DNA of 64,000 nucleotides from Virgibacillus phasianinus (GCF_002216775.1 NZ_CP022315.1:3658001-3722000), one strand, 5' to 3'. Positions 52,406 to 62,447 are shown, numbered from the stretch's first letter. Notes: a model not told the origin generated them from the letters alone. Program-made: numbers and translations.

Positions 52406-52660
52406 TTATTTTGTATTAGGCTTTTCACTTTTTTTTGAAAGTATTTCAGCCTGTTTATCTATGTAAGCTATGTTCACTAACCACAGTATGCTTATGATTA
52501 TGTACCAGATTGCTAAAATAGAAAGGTTGTCTGTTATGTTAATCCACAGGGGTTTAGAGGTGAAGAGGTATCCCCAGATAAGTGATATAGCCAAATACAT
52601 AATAGGCGCAATTATATGTACGAAAGCATATAGAAATTTTTTAACTTTACCCGTACTCAA
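52406..52660 (-). CDS. Small membrane protein (two helices)
   Basis: An 84-residue protein with a basic start, two or three hydrophobic segments (IIAPIMYLAISLIWGYLF and LAIWYIIISILWLVNI) and a lysine-rich tail. Family not recognised. Confidence 0.55.
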   Translation of the reverse strand: MSTGKVKKFLYAFVHIIAPIMYLAISLIWGYLFTSKPLWINITDNLSILAIWYIIISILWLVNIAYIDKQAEILSKKSEKPNTK

Positions 52661-52691
52661 AGTGTTCCCTCCCTTCTTGACTACTTTAACA

Positions 52692-52953
52692 TTATTTCCC
52701 TTTATGCCTGAACAAGGATTGTACCTTTAAGGCAATCTCTTTCGGCCTAACATCAATTAGTGACAGCTTTTTTATATCAACCCATACCGGCAAATATGTA
52801 CCCCTGTTCCTTTTTTCATCCGTATATTCTTCTCCTAGCCCCGTACCCATAATCCCTTCAATTATTTCAGCCAGAAAAAAAGTGAGTACCGTTAAAATTA
52901 ACCTTTTCGAGACGCTCACCAATTTTGACATTAACGCCTAATTCCTCTAATGC
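52692..52953 (-). pseudogene. 3' fragment of a NUDIX hydrolase gene
   Basis: The fragment begins [20 protein letters not shown], where ALEELGV is the tail of the Nudix box REUXEEXGU, cut just before its RE. A T7 run at 52875-52881 shifts the frame; with six T it reads [38 protein letters not shown] and on to the end. It is fused at its 5' side to inverted bioA sequence. Both the truncation and the indel make it dead. Confidence 0.82.
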
Positions 52954-53349
52954 TGTATCACCATGGTAGCCATTCTTCATGGTGAGAAATTTATTTTTTC
53001 CGTCTACTCCTTTATTTATCCAATAGTGAAATGCCATCTTCAAAGCAATCTCAACTGCTTCGGCCCCGCTGTCGGAATAAAATACCCGATCCAGTCCCTC
53101 CGGCGTAATATGTATAAGCCGTTCCGCTAATTCTGTTGCAGGAACGTTGGTCATTCCCAACAAGGTAGAATGAGAGATTTTTTCCATCTGCTTTTGAATA
53201 GCCTTGTCAAGCTCCTTTTTCCGATGGCCATGTACGTTTAACCACACAGATGAAAACCCGTCGAAATACTCCTTTCCTTTCGTATCCGTTAATTTTACGC
53301 CCGCTCCGCTTTCAATAATGAGCGGGTCATTAATATAGTCCTTCATCTG
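52953..53349 (-). pseudogene. bioA: Inverted internal segment of bioA
   Basis: This 397-bp block encodes, on the minus strand, [43 protein letters not shown]-like [27 protein letters not shown] and NGYHGDT. These are residues about 20-150 of adenosylmethionine-8-amino-7-oxononanoate aminotransferase. The next bioA residues ([14 protein letters not shown]) are on the plus strand from 53350. Short CTG/CAG sequences bound the block. The normal 5' end of bioA (up to the LWHPFT block) is not present next to either side. Confidence 0.88.
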
Positions 53350-54972
<1,623 letters not shown>

Positions 54973-55012
54973 GATCTTACGGCCCGTGTTGTTAAATAGA
55001 AGGAGTGATTTT

Positions 55013-55609
55013 TTGCAAACGAAACAGCATTTTCGGACGATTGATATAACAATGTGCAGCATTTTTGTGGCTTTAACAGCTTTCGGAGCAAACATTACCT
55101 CTTTTGTCCCATTTCTGCAGATTGGTGGTGTACCTATTACGTTACAGACCTATTTCTGCATTCTTTCCGGTACCATCCTTGGCAGCCGGCTTGGGGCAAC
55201 CGCCATGAGTGTGTATCTGTTTGCAGGGGTCATCGGCCTTCCAATCTTTGCCGGGTTTAAAGGTGGGATTGGAGCAATCTTTAGTCCAACATTTGGATTT
55301 ATTATTTCATTTATTGCTGTTGCATATGTAACCGGTAAATGGATTGAGTGGAAACAAAACCCGAGTTTGCTAACTTTCATTACAGCATCCTTTCTCGGCC
55401 TTATTTTTAATTATGTAATCGGTACAAACTATATGTATTTGGCTTTAACCTATTGGCTTGAGGCTCCTGCGGGGTTCAGTTATGCGCAAGCATGGTTGAT
55501 TATGCTCGCCTATCTGCCCGTTGATGTGCTTACCATATTTATTGCTGGCCTTACAGCTCCCAAAGTTCACCGTGCTCTGCATAAAACAAATAAATCATTT
55601 GCATTATAA
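55013..55609 (+). CDS. bioY: Biotin transporter BioY
   Basis: A 198-residue membrane S-component (six helices) for biotin uptake, with IDITMCSIFVALTAFGANI, FLQIGGVPITLQTYFCILSG and GTILGSRLGATAMSVYLFAG, all typical of BioY. I start at TTG 55013, seven bases after AAGGAG. It follows bioD by about 40 bp. Because bioA is broken, uptake through BioY may be the main biotin source. Confidence 0.93.
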   Translation: MQTKQHFRTIDITMCSIFVALTAFGANITSFVPFLQIGGVPITLQTYFCILSGTILGSRLGATAMSVYLFAGVIGLPIFAGFKGGIGAIFSPTFGFIISFIAVAYVTGKWIEWKQNPSLLTFITASFLGLIFNYVIGTNYMYLALTYWLEAPAGFSYAQAWLIMLAYLPVDVLTIFIAGLTAPKVHRALHKTNKSFAL

Positions 55610-55662
55610 ATGAAATTACTATCACAAAAAAAAAAAAAAATATTTAGTAATTGATAGCTATT

Positions 55663-55687
55663 GCACCGCTAAACTGCGGTGTTTTTT
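55663..55687 (+). terminator. Terminator of the biotin genes
   Basis: CACCGC pairs with GCGGTG around TAAACT, followed by TTTTTTT. A 14-base A run lies just upstream (about 55626-55639). Confidence 0.8.
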
Positions 55688-55717
55688 TATTACCTTATAT
55701 CCGTTGAGGAACATTCA

Positions 55718-56230
55718 TTATACTGTGGAATACACATGTACGTCTTTTCCACCCAATACAATTTCCCTATCTAATCCCATTCCTATTTTCTTTGCGACTT
55801 TTTGAGAAGCCAAATTATCTGGTTGAATTAATGAAATAAATCTTTGTTTATCAAGGTATTTATTTCCATATTCCAAAAGTGCCTTAGCTGATTCTGTTGC
55901 ATATCCTTTTCCCCAATGTTTATGGGAGATCCAATAACCTATCTCTATTTCCTGATTTCCTTCAATGGTTTGCGGAACCAAGCCTGCGTGTCCAATCAGC
56001 GTATCGTTCTCTTTATTAACTAGAGCCAATAACCCCAGATCTTCACCAAGTTCATATGTACGATATATCCAGTTTAAAAAATCTATCCCTTCCGCTTTAT
56101 CCCTTGTCTTCCCATTTCCGATAAATCTCACTACTTCAGGGTCCGACAATAAGGACATAATAAAATCAAAATCGTTATCGTTGTATGGCCGAAATAGTAA
56201 CCTTTCAGAGACAATAGGCAATTTATTCAT
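55718..56230 (-). CDS. RimJ/RimL-type GNAT acetyltransferase
   Basis: A 170-residue acetyltransferase with SERLLFRPYNDNDFDFIMSL at the N-terminus, motif A HKHWGKGYATESAKALLEY near residue 110 and NLASQKVAKKIGM. I start at ATG 56230 because the 75 bases upstream in frame lie over the terminator of the preceding cytidine deaminase gene and code for an odd hydrophobic stretch. A TTG three codons later has better spacing to AAAGGA and is also possible. Confidence 0.82.
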   Translation of the reverse strand: MNKLPIVSERLLFRPYNDNDFDFIMSLLSDPEVVRFIGNGKTRDKAEGIDFLNWIYRTYELGEDLGLLALVNKENDTLIGHAGLVPQTIEGNQEIEIGYWISHKHWGKGYATESAKALLEYGNKYLDKQRFISLIQPDNLASQKVAKKIGMGLDREIVLGGKDVHVYSTV

Positions 56231-56279
56231 TCCTTTCTTTAAAATTATTAAACCAATTTTCCGTGGAAACCACCAAAAA

Positions 56280-56303
56280 GCGATTGTCATATTAAACAAT
56301 CGC
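56280..56303 (-). terminator. Terminator of the cytidine deaminase gene
   Basis: GCGATTGT and ACAATCGC pair around a short loop, and the minus strand continues CTTTTTGG. It lies 10 bp past the deaminase stop. Confidence 0.8.
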
Positions 56304-56312
56304 ACTAGTTCA

Positions 56313-56744
56313 CTATTCTATATCACTTGTATATTTTTCTGGCAGTAACTCCATTACATTACATTTTACTAAGTCATCATTATAGGAAAGGATTACATCC
56401 GTGTTTTTACCGTAATCACTTATTAGTTCACGGCACATACCACATGGGGCCACCACCCAACATTTCTCAATGGTTTCATGTGAATGCGGATGTGCAACGG
56501 CTACAATTGTCTCAAATTCGTGCTCCCCTTCAGATATAGACTTTCCAAGAGCCATCGCTTCGCCACATACAGCTATTCTGCCGACATTTGCTTCAAGATG
56601 TACCGCTGCAAAAACCTTGCCGGATGTTGTTCTTACTGCTGAACCAATGTGATGTCTTCCATATTTATAATTCTTTTCAATTACCTTTTCCGCCGCTATA
56701 ATCAGTTCATAATCCTTATTCTCCAAAGGCCTAACATTTAACAT
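56313..56744 (-). CDS. Cytidine/blasticidin-type deaminase
   Basis: A 143-residue zinc-dependent deaminase. The zinc ligands and proton shuttle are in AVCGEAMAL (Cys and Glu, about residue 60) and APCGMCRELI (two Cys, about residue 100). YGRHHIGSAVRTTSGKVFAA binds the nucleoside. The CGEA form, instead of the HAE of many deaminases, is shared by tetrameric cytidine deaminases and blasticidin-S deaminase. Either cytidine salvage or nucleoside-drug inactivation is possible. Confidence 0.85.
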   Translation of the reverse strand: MLNVRPLENKDYELIIAAEKVIEKNYKYGRHHIGSAVRTTSGKVFAAVHLEANVGRIAVCGEAMALGKSISEGEHEFETIVAVAHPHSHETIEKCWVVAPCGMCRELISDYGKNTDVILSYNDDLVKCNVMELLPEKYTSDIE

Positions 56745-56778
56745 ACAAATCCCCCTTTATTTAGAAATGCATCCTCCA

Positions 56779-57024
56779 TTACTCCCCGATCATAAACAGA
56801 TCATCTTCTAATATATTTTCGCCCCCACCTCTTTCATAGCTGCCATTATTATCTGTCGAGATATTTTTATCAGTGCCTACATCATAATCCGTTGTATCCT
56901 CATAAAAATAATCACTGATAACTAAATATCCTGCAACAGCCACCAGTGCAAACGCACCAGCAAACGCCGTACCTATAAAGGTTTTAAATACGACACTTAT
57001 GACCGTTTTTCCCTTGCCCTTCAT
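56779..57024 (-). CDS. Small single-helix membrane protein
   Basis: An 81-residue protein with a basic N-terminus, a helix TFIGTAFAGAFALVAVAGYL and an acidic outside tail (DTTDYDVGTDKNIS, ENILEDDLF). No family is recognised. It lies 22 bp downstream of the DUF4181 gene. Confidence 0.6.
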   Translation of the reverse strand: MKGKGKTVISVVFKTFIGTAFAGAFALVAVAGYLVISDYFYEDTTDYDVGTDKNISTDNNGSYERGGGENILEDDLFMIGE

Positions 57025-57046
57025 CTTATCCCCTCCCTGTTTTTGA

Positions 57047-57391
57047 CTAGAACATAAAAATAAAAAAGTAAATCAAGCCAAGCATTAGTACAATTAGGGA
57101 AACAACATATTGCTTCGATCCCTTCAAAAACTTCCATTCCATAAAGGATTGAAAGCTTTGTGCTATTATAATGAAACTAAGCCAAAACCATTTCATAACA
57201 TTTTCGTTAAAAATGTCCAGAGAAAACAAGAAATAAATACTGATTACCCCAATTATAACCATTCCCCACCGATGCACATTTTTACCTAATGTTTCAGAAA
57301 TTTCTTTCTTTTTTCTTCCTAGAAATAATTTATTTAGTAAAAAATTAGCAACAAGGATGAATACCACTAAAATTGATGCTGGAATACCCAC
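57047..57391 (-). CDS. DUF4181 membrane protein, second copy
   Basis: A 114-residue paralogue of the 19155 gene. It has four predicted helices, KKKEISETLGKNVHRWGMVI after the first, and QSFQSFMEWKFLKGSKQYVV, which parallels the other copy. Unknown function. Confidence 0.78.
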   Translation of the reverse strand: MGIPASILVVFILVANFLLNKLFLGRKKKEISETLGKNVHRWGMVIIGVISIYFLFSLDIFNENVMKWFWLSFIIIAQSFQSFMEWKFLKGSKQYVVSLIVLMLGLIYFFIFMF

Positions 57392-57561
57392 TCAAAAATC
57401 CACCTTATTTTACTATTTGAAGGAACCTTGTTCAAGCATTGTTAAAAAAGTGGAACCGTTCACAGTTTCTTCCTATTTTAACATAAATAACCAATTATCT
57501 GTTATCTGTATTTATATATAGACCTTAATTTTCAAAAAGCTATCATTTGAAAAAAATAACA

Positions 57562-57605
57562 TTGATATTCGGTTGATTCTTGCATATAATAGGAACAAAC
57601 GTTCC
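57562..57605 (+). promoter_or_regulatory. Consensus promoter with LexA box
   Basis: TTGATA (57562-57567) and a perfect TATAAT (57585-57590) are 17 bp apart. One base later lies GGAACAAACGTTCC (57592-57605), with GAAC-N4-GTTC arms and an AAAC centre fitting the RNRY of the Gram-positive LexA box. A repressor here would cover the transcription start. It drives the WYL-like/unknown gene pair. Confidence 0.75.
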
Positions 57606-57625
57606 TGTTATACAGGAGGAATCAC

Positions 57626-57841
57626 ATGAATAATTTCTTAATTCGAGCAATCGAACGTAAAGAAAAAATCGAATTGACCTATATAGATAAAAATAATCAG
57701 ATGTCACAGCGAATAATTAACGTGATATAAATTACCGACGATCGAATCTTAGCTTATTGCTATACGAAGCAAACAGTCCGTACATTTAGGCTGGATAGCG
57801 TTCTTTCTGTAGATAAGATCCGGATTAGGATGGGTGCCTGA
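57626..57841 (+). pseudogene. Small WYL-like domain protein with an internal stop
   Basis: After a perfect CAGGAGG site the frame reads MNNFLIRAIERKEKIELTYI, DKNNQMSQRIINVI, then TAA (57728-57730), then ITDDRILAYCYTKQTVRTFR and LDSVLSVDKIRIRMGA. RAIERKEKIELTYID and AYCYTKQTVRTFRLDSVLSV are the strand patterns of a WYL-type SH3-like fold. Only one codon is spoiled in an otherwise complete 71-codon gene. Its stop overlaps the next gene's ATG. Confidence 0.72.
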
Positions 57842-58209
57842 TGGAAAAAACAATACATGACTTTATTATATTACCACTTGCCTTAAAAGTATTTCGCAGG
57901 GATTATCAGGCTTTTAAAGTTTCAAAAGTAGGTAATGTTTACCTGGATAAGCTGGATACTGTCATTGATCAGCTGCAGAAAGATATAAACCTTGTCAAAC
58001 ATCAATTGATTACGGTGCACCATATTGATGTGAAGTATTATGGTAAAGAAAACGGTGTTATCAAATATATGTGCAAGAAAAATAATGAACCAGGAATCGT
58101 CGAATTTACGCCTATGGAATTGAAAGAATTGACAGGTAAAGTTATGCGCGTTTATTTGTATGGAGATAAATCAGTTGAATTTGAACATAAAGAACGTGCT
58201 TGGGAATAA
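57841..58209 (+). CDS. Unknown protein in a LexA-boxed unit
   Basis: A 122-residue soluble basic protein, with a helical N-terminal half (LALKVFRRDYQAFKVSKVGN, DTVIDQLQKDINLVKHQLIT) and a beta-rich C-terminal half (IKYMCKKNNEPGIVEFTP). I do not recognise its family. It starts within the stop of the WYL-like gene and shares that gene's LexA-boxed promoter, so a DNA-damage role is suggested by context only. Confidence 0.75.
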   Translation: MEKTIHDFIILPLALKVFRRDYQAFKVSKVGNVYLDKLDTVIDQLQKDINLVKHQLITVHHIDVKYYGKENGVIKYMCKKNNEPGIVEFTPMELKELTGKVMRVYLYGDKSVEFEHKERAWE

Positions 58210-58220
58210 ACAGTGTTTAC

Positions 58221-58259
58221 GAGGTGGAAAGTATCCCTGTTGAGGGGATCCTTTACCTC
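58221..58259 (+). other. Hairpin downstream of the LexA-boxed unit
   Basis: GAGGTGGAAAG and CTTTACCTC, with inner ATCCC/GGGGAT, pair into a long imperfect stem around TGTTGA. No T-run follows, so it may be a processing or weak termination signal before sda. Confidence 0.5.
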
Positions 58260-58377
58260 AAACTAAGACCTGCCACAACAAAACTTGTACAATTTATGCT
58301 TTATGTGTTGTATATATTGTAAATTTTTAGTAAACTATTTAATGGTTTTAAAAGAATTTATGGGAGGAAATTTACTC

Positions 58378-58506
58378 ATGGAAAACTTATCTGATGCATT
58401 ACTTATTGAAGCATACTACAAAACAAAAGAGTTCAACCTGGAATCGGACTTCACTAAACTGATAATAGACGAATTAAAAAGCCGCACCATACATTTCATT
58501 GACTAA
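58378..58506 (+). CDS. sda: Sporulation histidine kinase inhibitor Sda
   Basis: A 42-residue protein, MENLSDALLIEAYYKTKEF and on, matching the helical hairpin of Sda (typical start MRKLSDELLIESYFKA). Sda binds the dimerisation domain of sporulation kinase KinA and blocks sporulation when DNA replication or integrity is disturbed. GGGAGG upstream fixes the ATG; a longer frame to 58285 lacks this and is discarded. In B. subtilis sda is DnaA-controlled. Here it also lies 168 bp downstream of a LexA-boxed unit, so read-through could tie it to damage. Confidence 0.92.
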   Translation: MENLSDALLIEAYYKTKEFNLESDFTKLIIDELKSRTIHFID

Positions 58507-58522
58507 ACCATTCACAATAACA

Positions 58523-58547
58523 GTACCTTTATCTGAAAGGTGCTTTT
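58523..58547 (+). terminator. Terminator of sda
   Basis: GTACCTTT pairs with AAAGGTGC (one wobble pair) and is followed by TTTTT, 17 bp after the sda stop. Confidence 0.78.
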
Positions 58548-58583
58548 TCCACCAATTGTAAACCCTTTCATCTCAAAAATGTT

Positions 58584-59105
58584 CTAATGTATATCCTTTA
58601 AAAACGAACTGATTTCCTTTTTTCCTTTTAGAATATGAATGCTTTTTTTAGAACCTAATGTTTGGAAGTATCGAAACCTAGCCTGCATATTCCTTTTGCG
58701 TGGATAATATGTAGTGCAAATAAATCGAATGAAATCCCAGTCTAATTTGTCCGGACACCCTTCCCCAAGATCTGGTCGGGTTTTCCCCCTATTTTTTAAC
58801 CATCGCTTCATAACTCGAAAAAGACATAGATACAGCGGATGTTCTAAATATACAATGGTATCCGCGTATTCCGCTCTAATATCATACGTTTTACTATAAT
58901 TGCCTTCCATTATCCATTGATTGCTGGTTTGAACAATTTTCCTTTGAGGTGCAGCGAATTCCTCAAATGAAGCTTCCACCCATCCTGGCTTCCAGAACAT
59001 CGCATCCAGATGATAAACTTCGATTTTTAAGGCTCTGCCCAATTCCTTCGCGAACGTAGATTTCCCTGCACCAGCCGATACTCCTATTACCATTATTTTA
59101 TCCAT
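58584..59105 (-). CDS. DNA topology modulation protein (FlaR-like P-loop kinase)
   Basis: A 173-residue small kinase-like protein with Walker A GVSAGAGKSTFAKELG (residues 8-23), HLDAMFWKPGWVEASFEEF and WIMEGNYSKTYDIR, then an Arg-rich lid (RVMKRWLKNRGKTRPDLGEG). This matches proteins annotated as topology modulation or adenylate-kinase-related. The annotated name is historical and the substrate is unproven. Confidence 0.87.
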   Translation of the reverse strand: MDKIMVIGVSAGAGKSTFAKELGRALKIEVYHLDAMFWKPGWVEASFEEFAAPQRKIVQTSNQWIMEGNYSKTYDIRAEYADTIVYLEHPLYLCLFRVMKRWLKNRGKTRPDLGEGCPDKLDWDFIRFICTTYYPRKRNMQARFRYFQTLGSKKSIHILKGKKEISSFLKDIH

Positions 59106-59217
59106 TTATCATCTGCACCTCTTTTCATTATAATGGTGACTAACTCCTGCCCTTTCACCGTTGTGGTTCAGTATAATCAATTAGCACTTTTCAATTTTCC
59201 AAAAACCTTTCCAGTTC

Positions 59218-59442
59218 TCAATTCCCATTATTATTCTTTTTCCTATTCATTATAATAAAGACCAAGATTATTAAATACGCGATTATTCCACCTATCATCG
59301 ACGATACCCATGGTCCCCAATCAAATTTATCAATCCACATACCTTTTGCTACAAATGCAATTGTAATACCAATTAAAGTTCCAAGTAACATCAAGGGTAA
59401 CGATTTTAATCTTTCCATAAAATTGCTTCCCTCGTTTTTCAT
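59218..59442 (-). CDS. Small two-helix membrane protein
   Basis: A 74-residue protein with helices SLPLMLLGTLIGITIAFVA and MIGGIIAYLIILVFIIMNR and a basic tail. GGGAG lies seven bases before ATG 59442; an internal ATG eight codons later also has a site. Family not recognised. Confidence 0.6.
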   Translation of the reverse strand: MKNEGSNFMERLKSLPLMLLGTLIGITIAFVAKGMWIDKFDWGPWVSSMIGGIIAYLIILVFIIMNRKKNNNGN

Positions 59443-59497
59443 ATCTTTACTCCCTCATAATGGATATTCAAATCTTCGCAGGTCATTAAATAAAATC

Positions 59498-59869
59498 TTA
59501 GTTTGGGTCCAATGGAAAAGCTTCTTCTTTCCCCTTCCCCCATTCAATCACTACTTGGATGGATGCTTCCGGATTCGTCACAGCACATCCTGAACATGCA
59601 GATGATACCTTAACAATTGCACCTTTGTGTCTCTTCCCATTTAGAACCGTTTCGCCGTCATTTATAACAATTTTCAAATTCTCAATTACCGTATCTTCTG
59701 TTGCTTTTTTATATTTAAAAGTATATTCTCCATCTTCTCTTGTATCCCCAATAACAGCATTATACTGTCCTTTCCAATGTTCACTCTCCCCACTAAACTG
59801 AATATTCTTATCAGTACAACCCGAGACAACCAAAAGTAAAAGAACGAAAAGCAACAGAAGTCTTTTCAC
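59498..59869 (-). CDS. Hypothetical lipoprotein
   Basis: A 123-residue secreted protein with a hydrophobic signal and lipobox VVSGC. The mature part begins with an SGESEHWKGQYNAVIGD block that resembles small Bacillus lipoproteins containing an EHW-G motif. A CSGC pair sits near residue 93 and could bind metal or form a disulphide. Function unknown. Confidence 0.7.
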   Translation of the reverse strand: MKRLLLLFVLLLLVVSGCTDKNIQFSGESEHWKGQYNAVIGDTREDGEYTFKYKKATEDTVIENLKIVINDGETVLNGKRHKGAIVKVSSACSGCAVTNPEASIQVVIEWGKGKEEAFPLDPN

Positions 59870-60038
59870 ACAATCACTCCATTTAAATTTTTCCGTTCAT
59901 ATATCTTTCGCTTCACTTCTTTTATCAATCCAATGATATCATAATATTCTGTAATCGGGAAGGAAAGAATAACCCTTTTCCATCTTTTAGTACCTGTTAT
60001 TTCTTGGACAACCAATCGGCCTCTGGAAGAATTAATTT

Positions 60039-60953
60039 TTAAGTATTCATGAAAACATCCTCTAATGAGGTTTGTTCCACCTTCATTTCATACAGTCGTG
60101 TACCTGAATCAATTAACTTCTTTGATAGAATTGGTATGTCATCGTCCGAAGCAATATGTAACATGCTGTAGTCCTTTTTTGTTCCAAGAAAAGAAACATC
60201 TATTTCAAGTTTTTCAGCTAACTCTTGAACAAAATCAGCATGCAGCATTGGTTTTGTCCGAACAAAGATTGTAAGCCCAGTTTCTGTCCCCTCTTTCAAC
60301 TGACGAGGTGTTCCAACCTTTTTGATAATTCCATCACTTAATATACCAACTCGATCACTTATTTTATCGATTTCATCAAGATTATGGGATGTAAGCAAAA
60401 TGGTCTTTCCCTGTTCTTGTAACCCTGTGACTAATTGGCGTATCTTAATTGCCGATTCTGGGTCAAGTCCGGAGGTTGGCTCATCCAGAATAATTATTTC
60501 GGTATCTCCCAGTAATGCCTGGGCAATACTAATTTTCTTTTTCATGCCAAATGAATAGGCCTTGATTTTCTTGCGCTCTGCCCCTTCCAGACCTACATCC
60601 TTCATAAGGGATTCATAGTCTTCTTTACTACGGTGATCTCCTACTAATCCTCCCATATAACGCAGAAATTCAATCCCTCTCATATTTTCGTACAAATTCG
60701 AGATGTCAGGCATAACACCCATGCTTTTTTTTACACTATCAATCTGACTATCGGGAACACCCAGTATGTCAAAGGAACCGGAACTTTTAACGCTAATCCC
60801 TGTTAAAGTATGTATAAAGGTTGATTTACCTGCACCATTATGACCAACAAACCCGAACACTTCCCCTTGATGAATTGTTAGGTTGATGCCCTTTAATACT
60901 TGTGTATTTCTATAGTTTTTCGTTAATTGATTTACCTTCAATATCTCCATCAT
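60039..60953 (-). CDS. ABC transporter ATP-binding protein
   Basis: A 304-residue ATPase of the ABC-2 export type. Walker A is GHNGAGKSTFIHTL (about 38-51), the signature YSFGMKKKISIAQALLG (about 133) and Walker B IIILDEPTSGLDPE (about 155). A C-terminal extension of 80 residues is typical of drug or bacteriocin exporters. It starts directly after the permease stop (TAA-ATG). It works with the 60954 permease; substrate unknown. Confidence 0.92.
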   Translation of the reverse strand: MMEILKVNQLTKNYRNTQVLKGINLTIHQGEVFGFVGHNGAGKSTFIHTLTGISVKSSGSFDILGVPDSQIDSVKKSMGVMPDISNLYENMRGIEFLRYMGGLVGDHRSKEDYESLMKDVGLEGAERKKIKAYSFGMKKKISIAQALLGDTEIIILDEPTSGLDPESAIKIRQLVTGLQEQGKTILLTSHNLDEIDKISDRVGILSDGIIKKVGTPRQLKEGTETGLTIFVRTKPMLHADFVQELAEKLEIDVSFLGTKKDYSMLHIASDDDIPILSKKLIDSGTRLYEMKVEQTSLEDVFMNT

Positions 60954-61652
60954 TTATAAATCCCTTCTCTGTATGATATAAATGGATAGTAAAATATAAA
61001 CAATCCCGGTAGCCATTGGAATGAGCATAAAGCCAACTGAGCCTTCCAAATAATTGTACGGTAAAAGATACCTGAATGGCAGTAGATACCACCTGTCCAC
61101 TACTGACGCAATCAATCCTATAATTGGTAGCGTAATACCAAGTAAAATACCTAGGAACATCGTTAGTTTTGTCTTTGTAATCACGGTGGAGATTAACAAT
61201 ACGAAACTAACAATATAAAATATGAATAGTAACGATTGAAAATAGTCTTTTGGAAACCATGACTCAGCAATGATGGATAGAATTGAAAAGGAAATGGACA
61301 CGGTAACAACCCAAAATAGCATAGCTCCGCAAAATTTCCCCAGCATTACTTGCCATCTGGACGTTTTTGTAACGAGTAATCGCATCGTTTTCATCTCCGT
61401 TTCCCTGTTGATGATGTCGTGGGATGTTGCAAAAACGAATAAAAAGCCAAACATCAGCACAATTAGTGCAATTGCTGCAGTATATGCCGACCCAGCTTCC
61501 CCACCATTTTCGATCAGTTTGTCGATTATGCCAGGATTATTTTCAATAAATTTCGCAGACTGGTACGAAACGAATGTAATAAATAGTACAATTAATATGG
61601 ATCGCACACTTTTGAAAGAATCAATAAACTCTCTCTTTAATACATGAATCAC
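60954..61652 (-). CDS. ABC-2 type permease
   Basis: A permease of about 232 residues with six predicted helices and the short N-terminal HVLKREFIDSFKSVRSILIV and ATSHDIINRETEMKTMRLLVTK segments typical of ABC-2 exporters (YxlG/NosY-like). I start at GTG 61652, eight bases after AGGAG; a GTG at 61661 is too close to that site. It is in the middle of the four-gene operon. Confidence 0.85.
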   Translation of the reverse strand: MIHVLKREFIDSFKSVRSILIVLFITFVSYQSAKFIENNPGIIDKLIENGGEAGSAYTAAIALIVLMFGFLFVFATSHDIINRETEMKTMRLLVTKTSRWQVMLGKFCGAMLFWVVTVSISFSILSIIAESWFPKDYFQSLLFIFYIVSFVLLISTVITKTKLTMFLGILLGITLPIIGLIASVVDRWYLLPFRYLLPYNYLEGSVGFMLIPMATGIVYILLSIYIIQRRDL

Positions 61653-61678
61653 ATTTGCCACTCCTATCTTTTCATCAC

Positions 61679-61966
61679 CTATTTCATATCATAGGACTTC
61701 ATTTTTTCTAATTCTTTTTTCCTTTTATCCTTTATTGCCTCCCTGCCCTGTATCCATTCACCAAGAAAAATAGCCAATCCCAAAATAAGAGTGGTATAAA
61801 AGGAAAAGCCTTCTCCATCTCCGACTTCATTATAGACCCATCCAAACATAATAATCGTAAAAGCCACTGGCAAAATGGCACCAAAGTACACATTTGGTCT
61901 TCTGGCAAGGAAATATTGGACCGCTACTATAAAAAATCCAAGTACAAGTTTGTAAAAGTCTTCCAT
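61679..61966 (-). CDS. Small membrane protein of the ABC operon
   Basis: A 95-residue protein with three hydrophobic segments (LVLGFFIVAVQYFLA, GAILPVAFTIIMFGWVY, FYTTLILGLAIFLGEWIQG) and a lysine-rich tail. Its ATG overlaps the regulator's stop (TAATG). Comparable small membrane proteins accompany YxlF/G-type exporters; function unknown. Confidence 0.7.
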   Translation of the reverse strand: MEDFYKLVLGFFIVAVQYFLARRPNVYFGAILPVAFTIIMFGWVYNEVGDGEGFSFYTTLILGLAIFLGEWIQGREAIKDKRKKELEKMKSYDMK

Positions 61967-62265
61967 TATCTATCACCTTTCTCCTGTTTATATTTTTCAA
62001 TAATTAATTTTGCATCCTCTATGCTGATCCGGTCGTCAATCGAAAGCCCCTTGATAAATTTAACAAAGTTCTCATTATCCACAGCATCATTTAATGTTAC
62101 CTTCTGGATTAACCGATCAAGTCTAATTCGAACTGTCGGATAGGATACATCATACACCTTTGCAATTTCTTTTAAGGAACCCGAATTCAGAACAAACCTT
62201 TTAATGAATTCTAAGTCTTCTTCATCTAATGTTAAAACCCAATTCGGTACATTTTTTATCTCCAT
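61966..62265 (-). CDS. DUF2089 family HTH regulator
   Basis: A 99-residue protein with VPNWVLTLDEEDLEFIKRFV, then the helix-turn-helix SLKEIAKVYDVSYPTVRIRL and a C-terminal SIDDRISIEDAKLIIEKYKQ. This is the DUF2089 pattern, though without the usual zinc-binding cysteines at the start. It is first in the ABC exporter operon and probably controls it. Confidence 0.82.
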   Translation of the reverse strand: MEIKNVPNWVLTLDEEDLEFIKRFVLNSGSLKEIAKVYDVSYPTVRIRLDRLIQKVTLNDAVDNENFVKFIKGLSIDDRISIEDAKLIIEKYKQEKGDR

Positions 62266-62384
62266 CTTTCCACCTCTTTCTTTTATAGATTACCACATAT
62301 TTTAATAAAATGAAACTATATTTTAATATTGTTAATTATTATTCATAACATACATTAAATATAATTAATAAAAACATAGAAAAC

Positions 62385-62414
62385 CCTGTCTTTGAAAAGT
62401 TAATCAAAAACAGG
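62385..62414 (-). terminator. Terminator of the thiamine operon
   Basis: On the minus strand CCTGTTTTTGA pairs with TCAAAGACAGG around a short loop, followed by GTTTT. It lies about 35 bp past the thiF stop. The stretch 62266-62384 is AT-rich with no gene. Confidence 0.8.
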
Positions 62415-62447
62415 ACCTGATTGGTTTACTTCCTATAAACTTTGTAT

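Noticed and set aside
52867-53346. Treating the minus-strand 159-codon frame as a gene
   Set aside because: It is a chimera of inverted bioA sequence and a NUDIX fragment across a rearrangement breakpoint.
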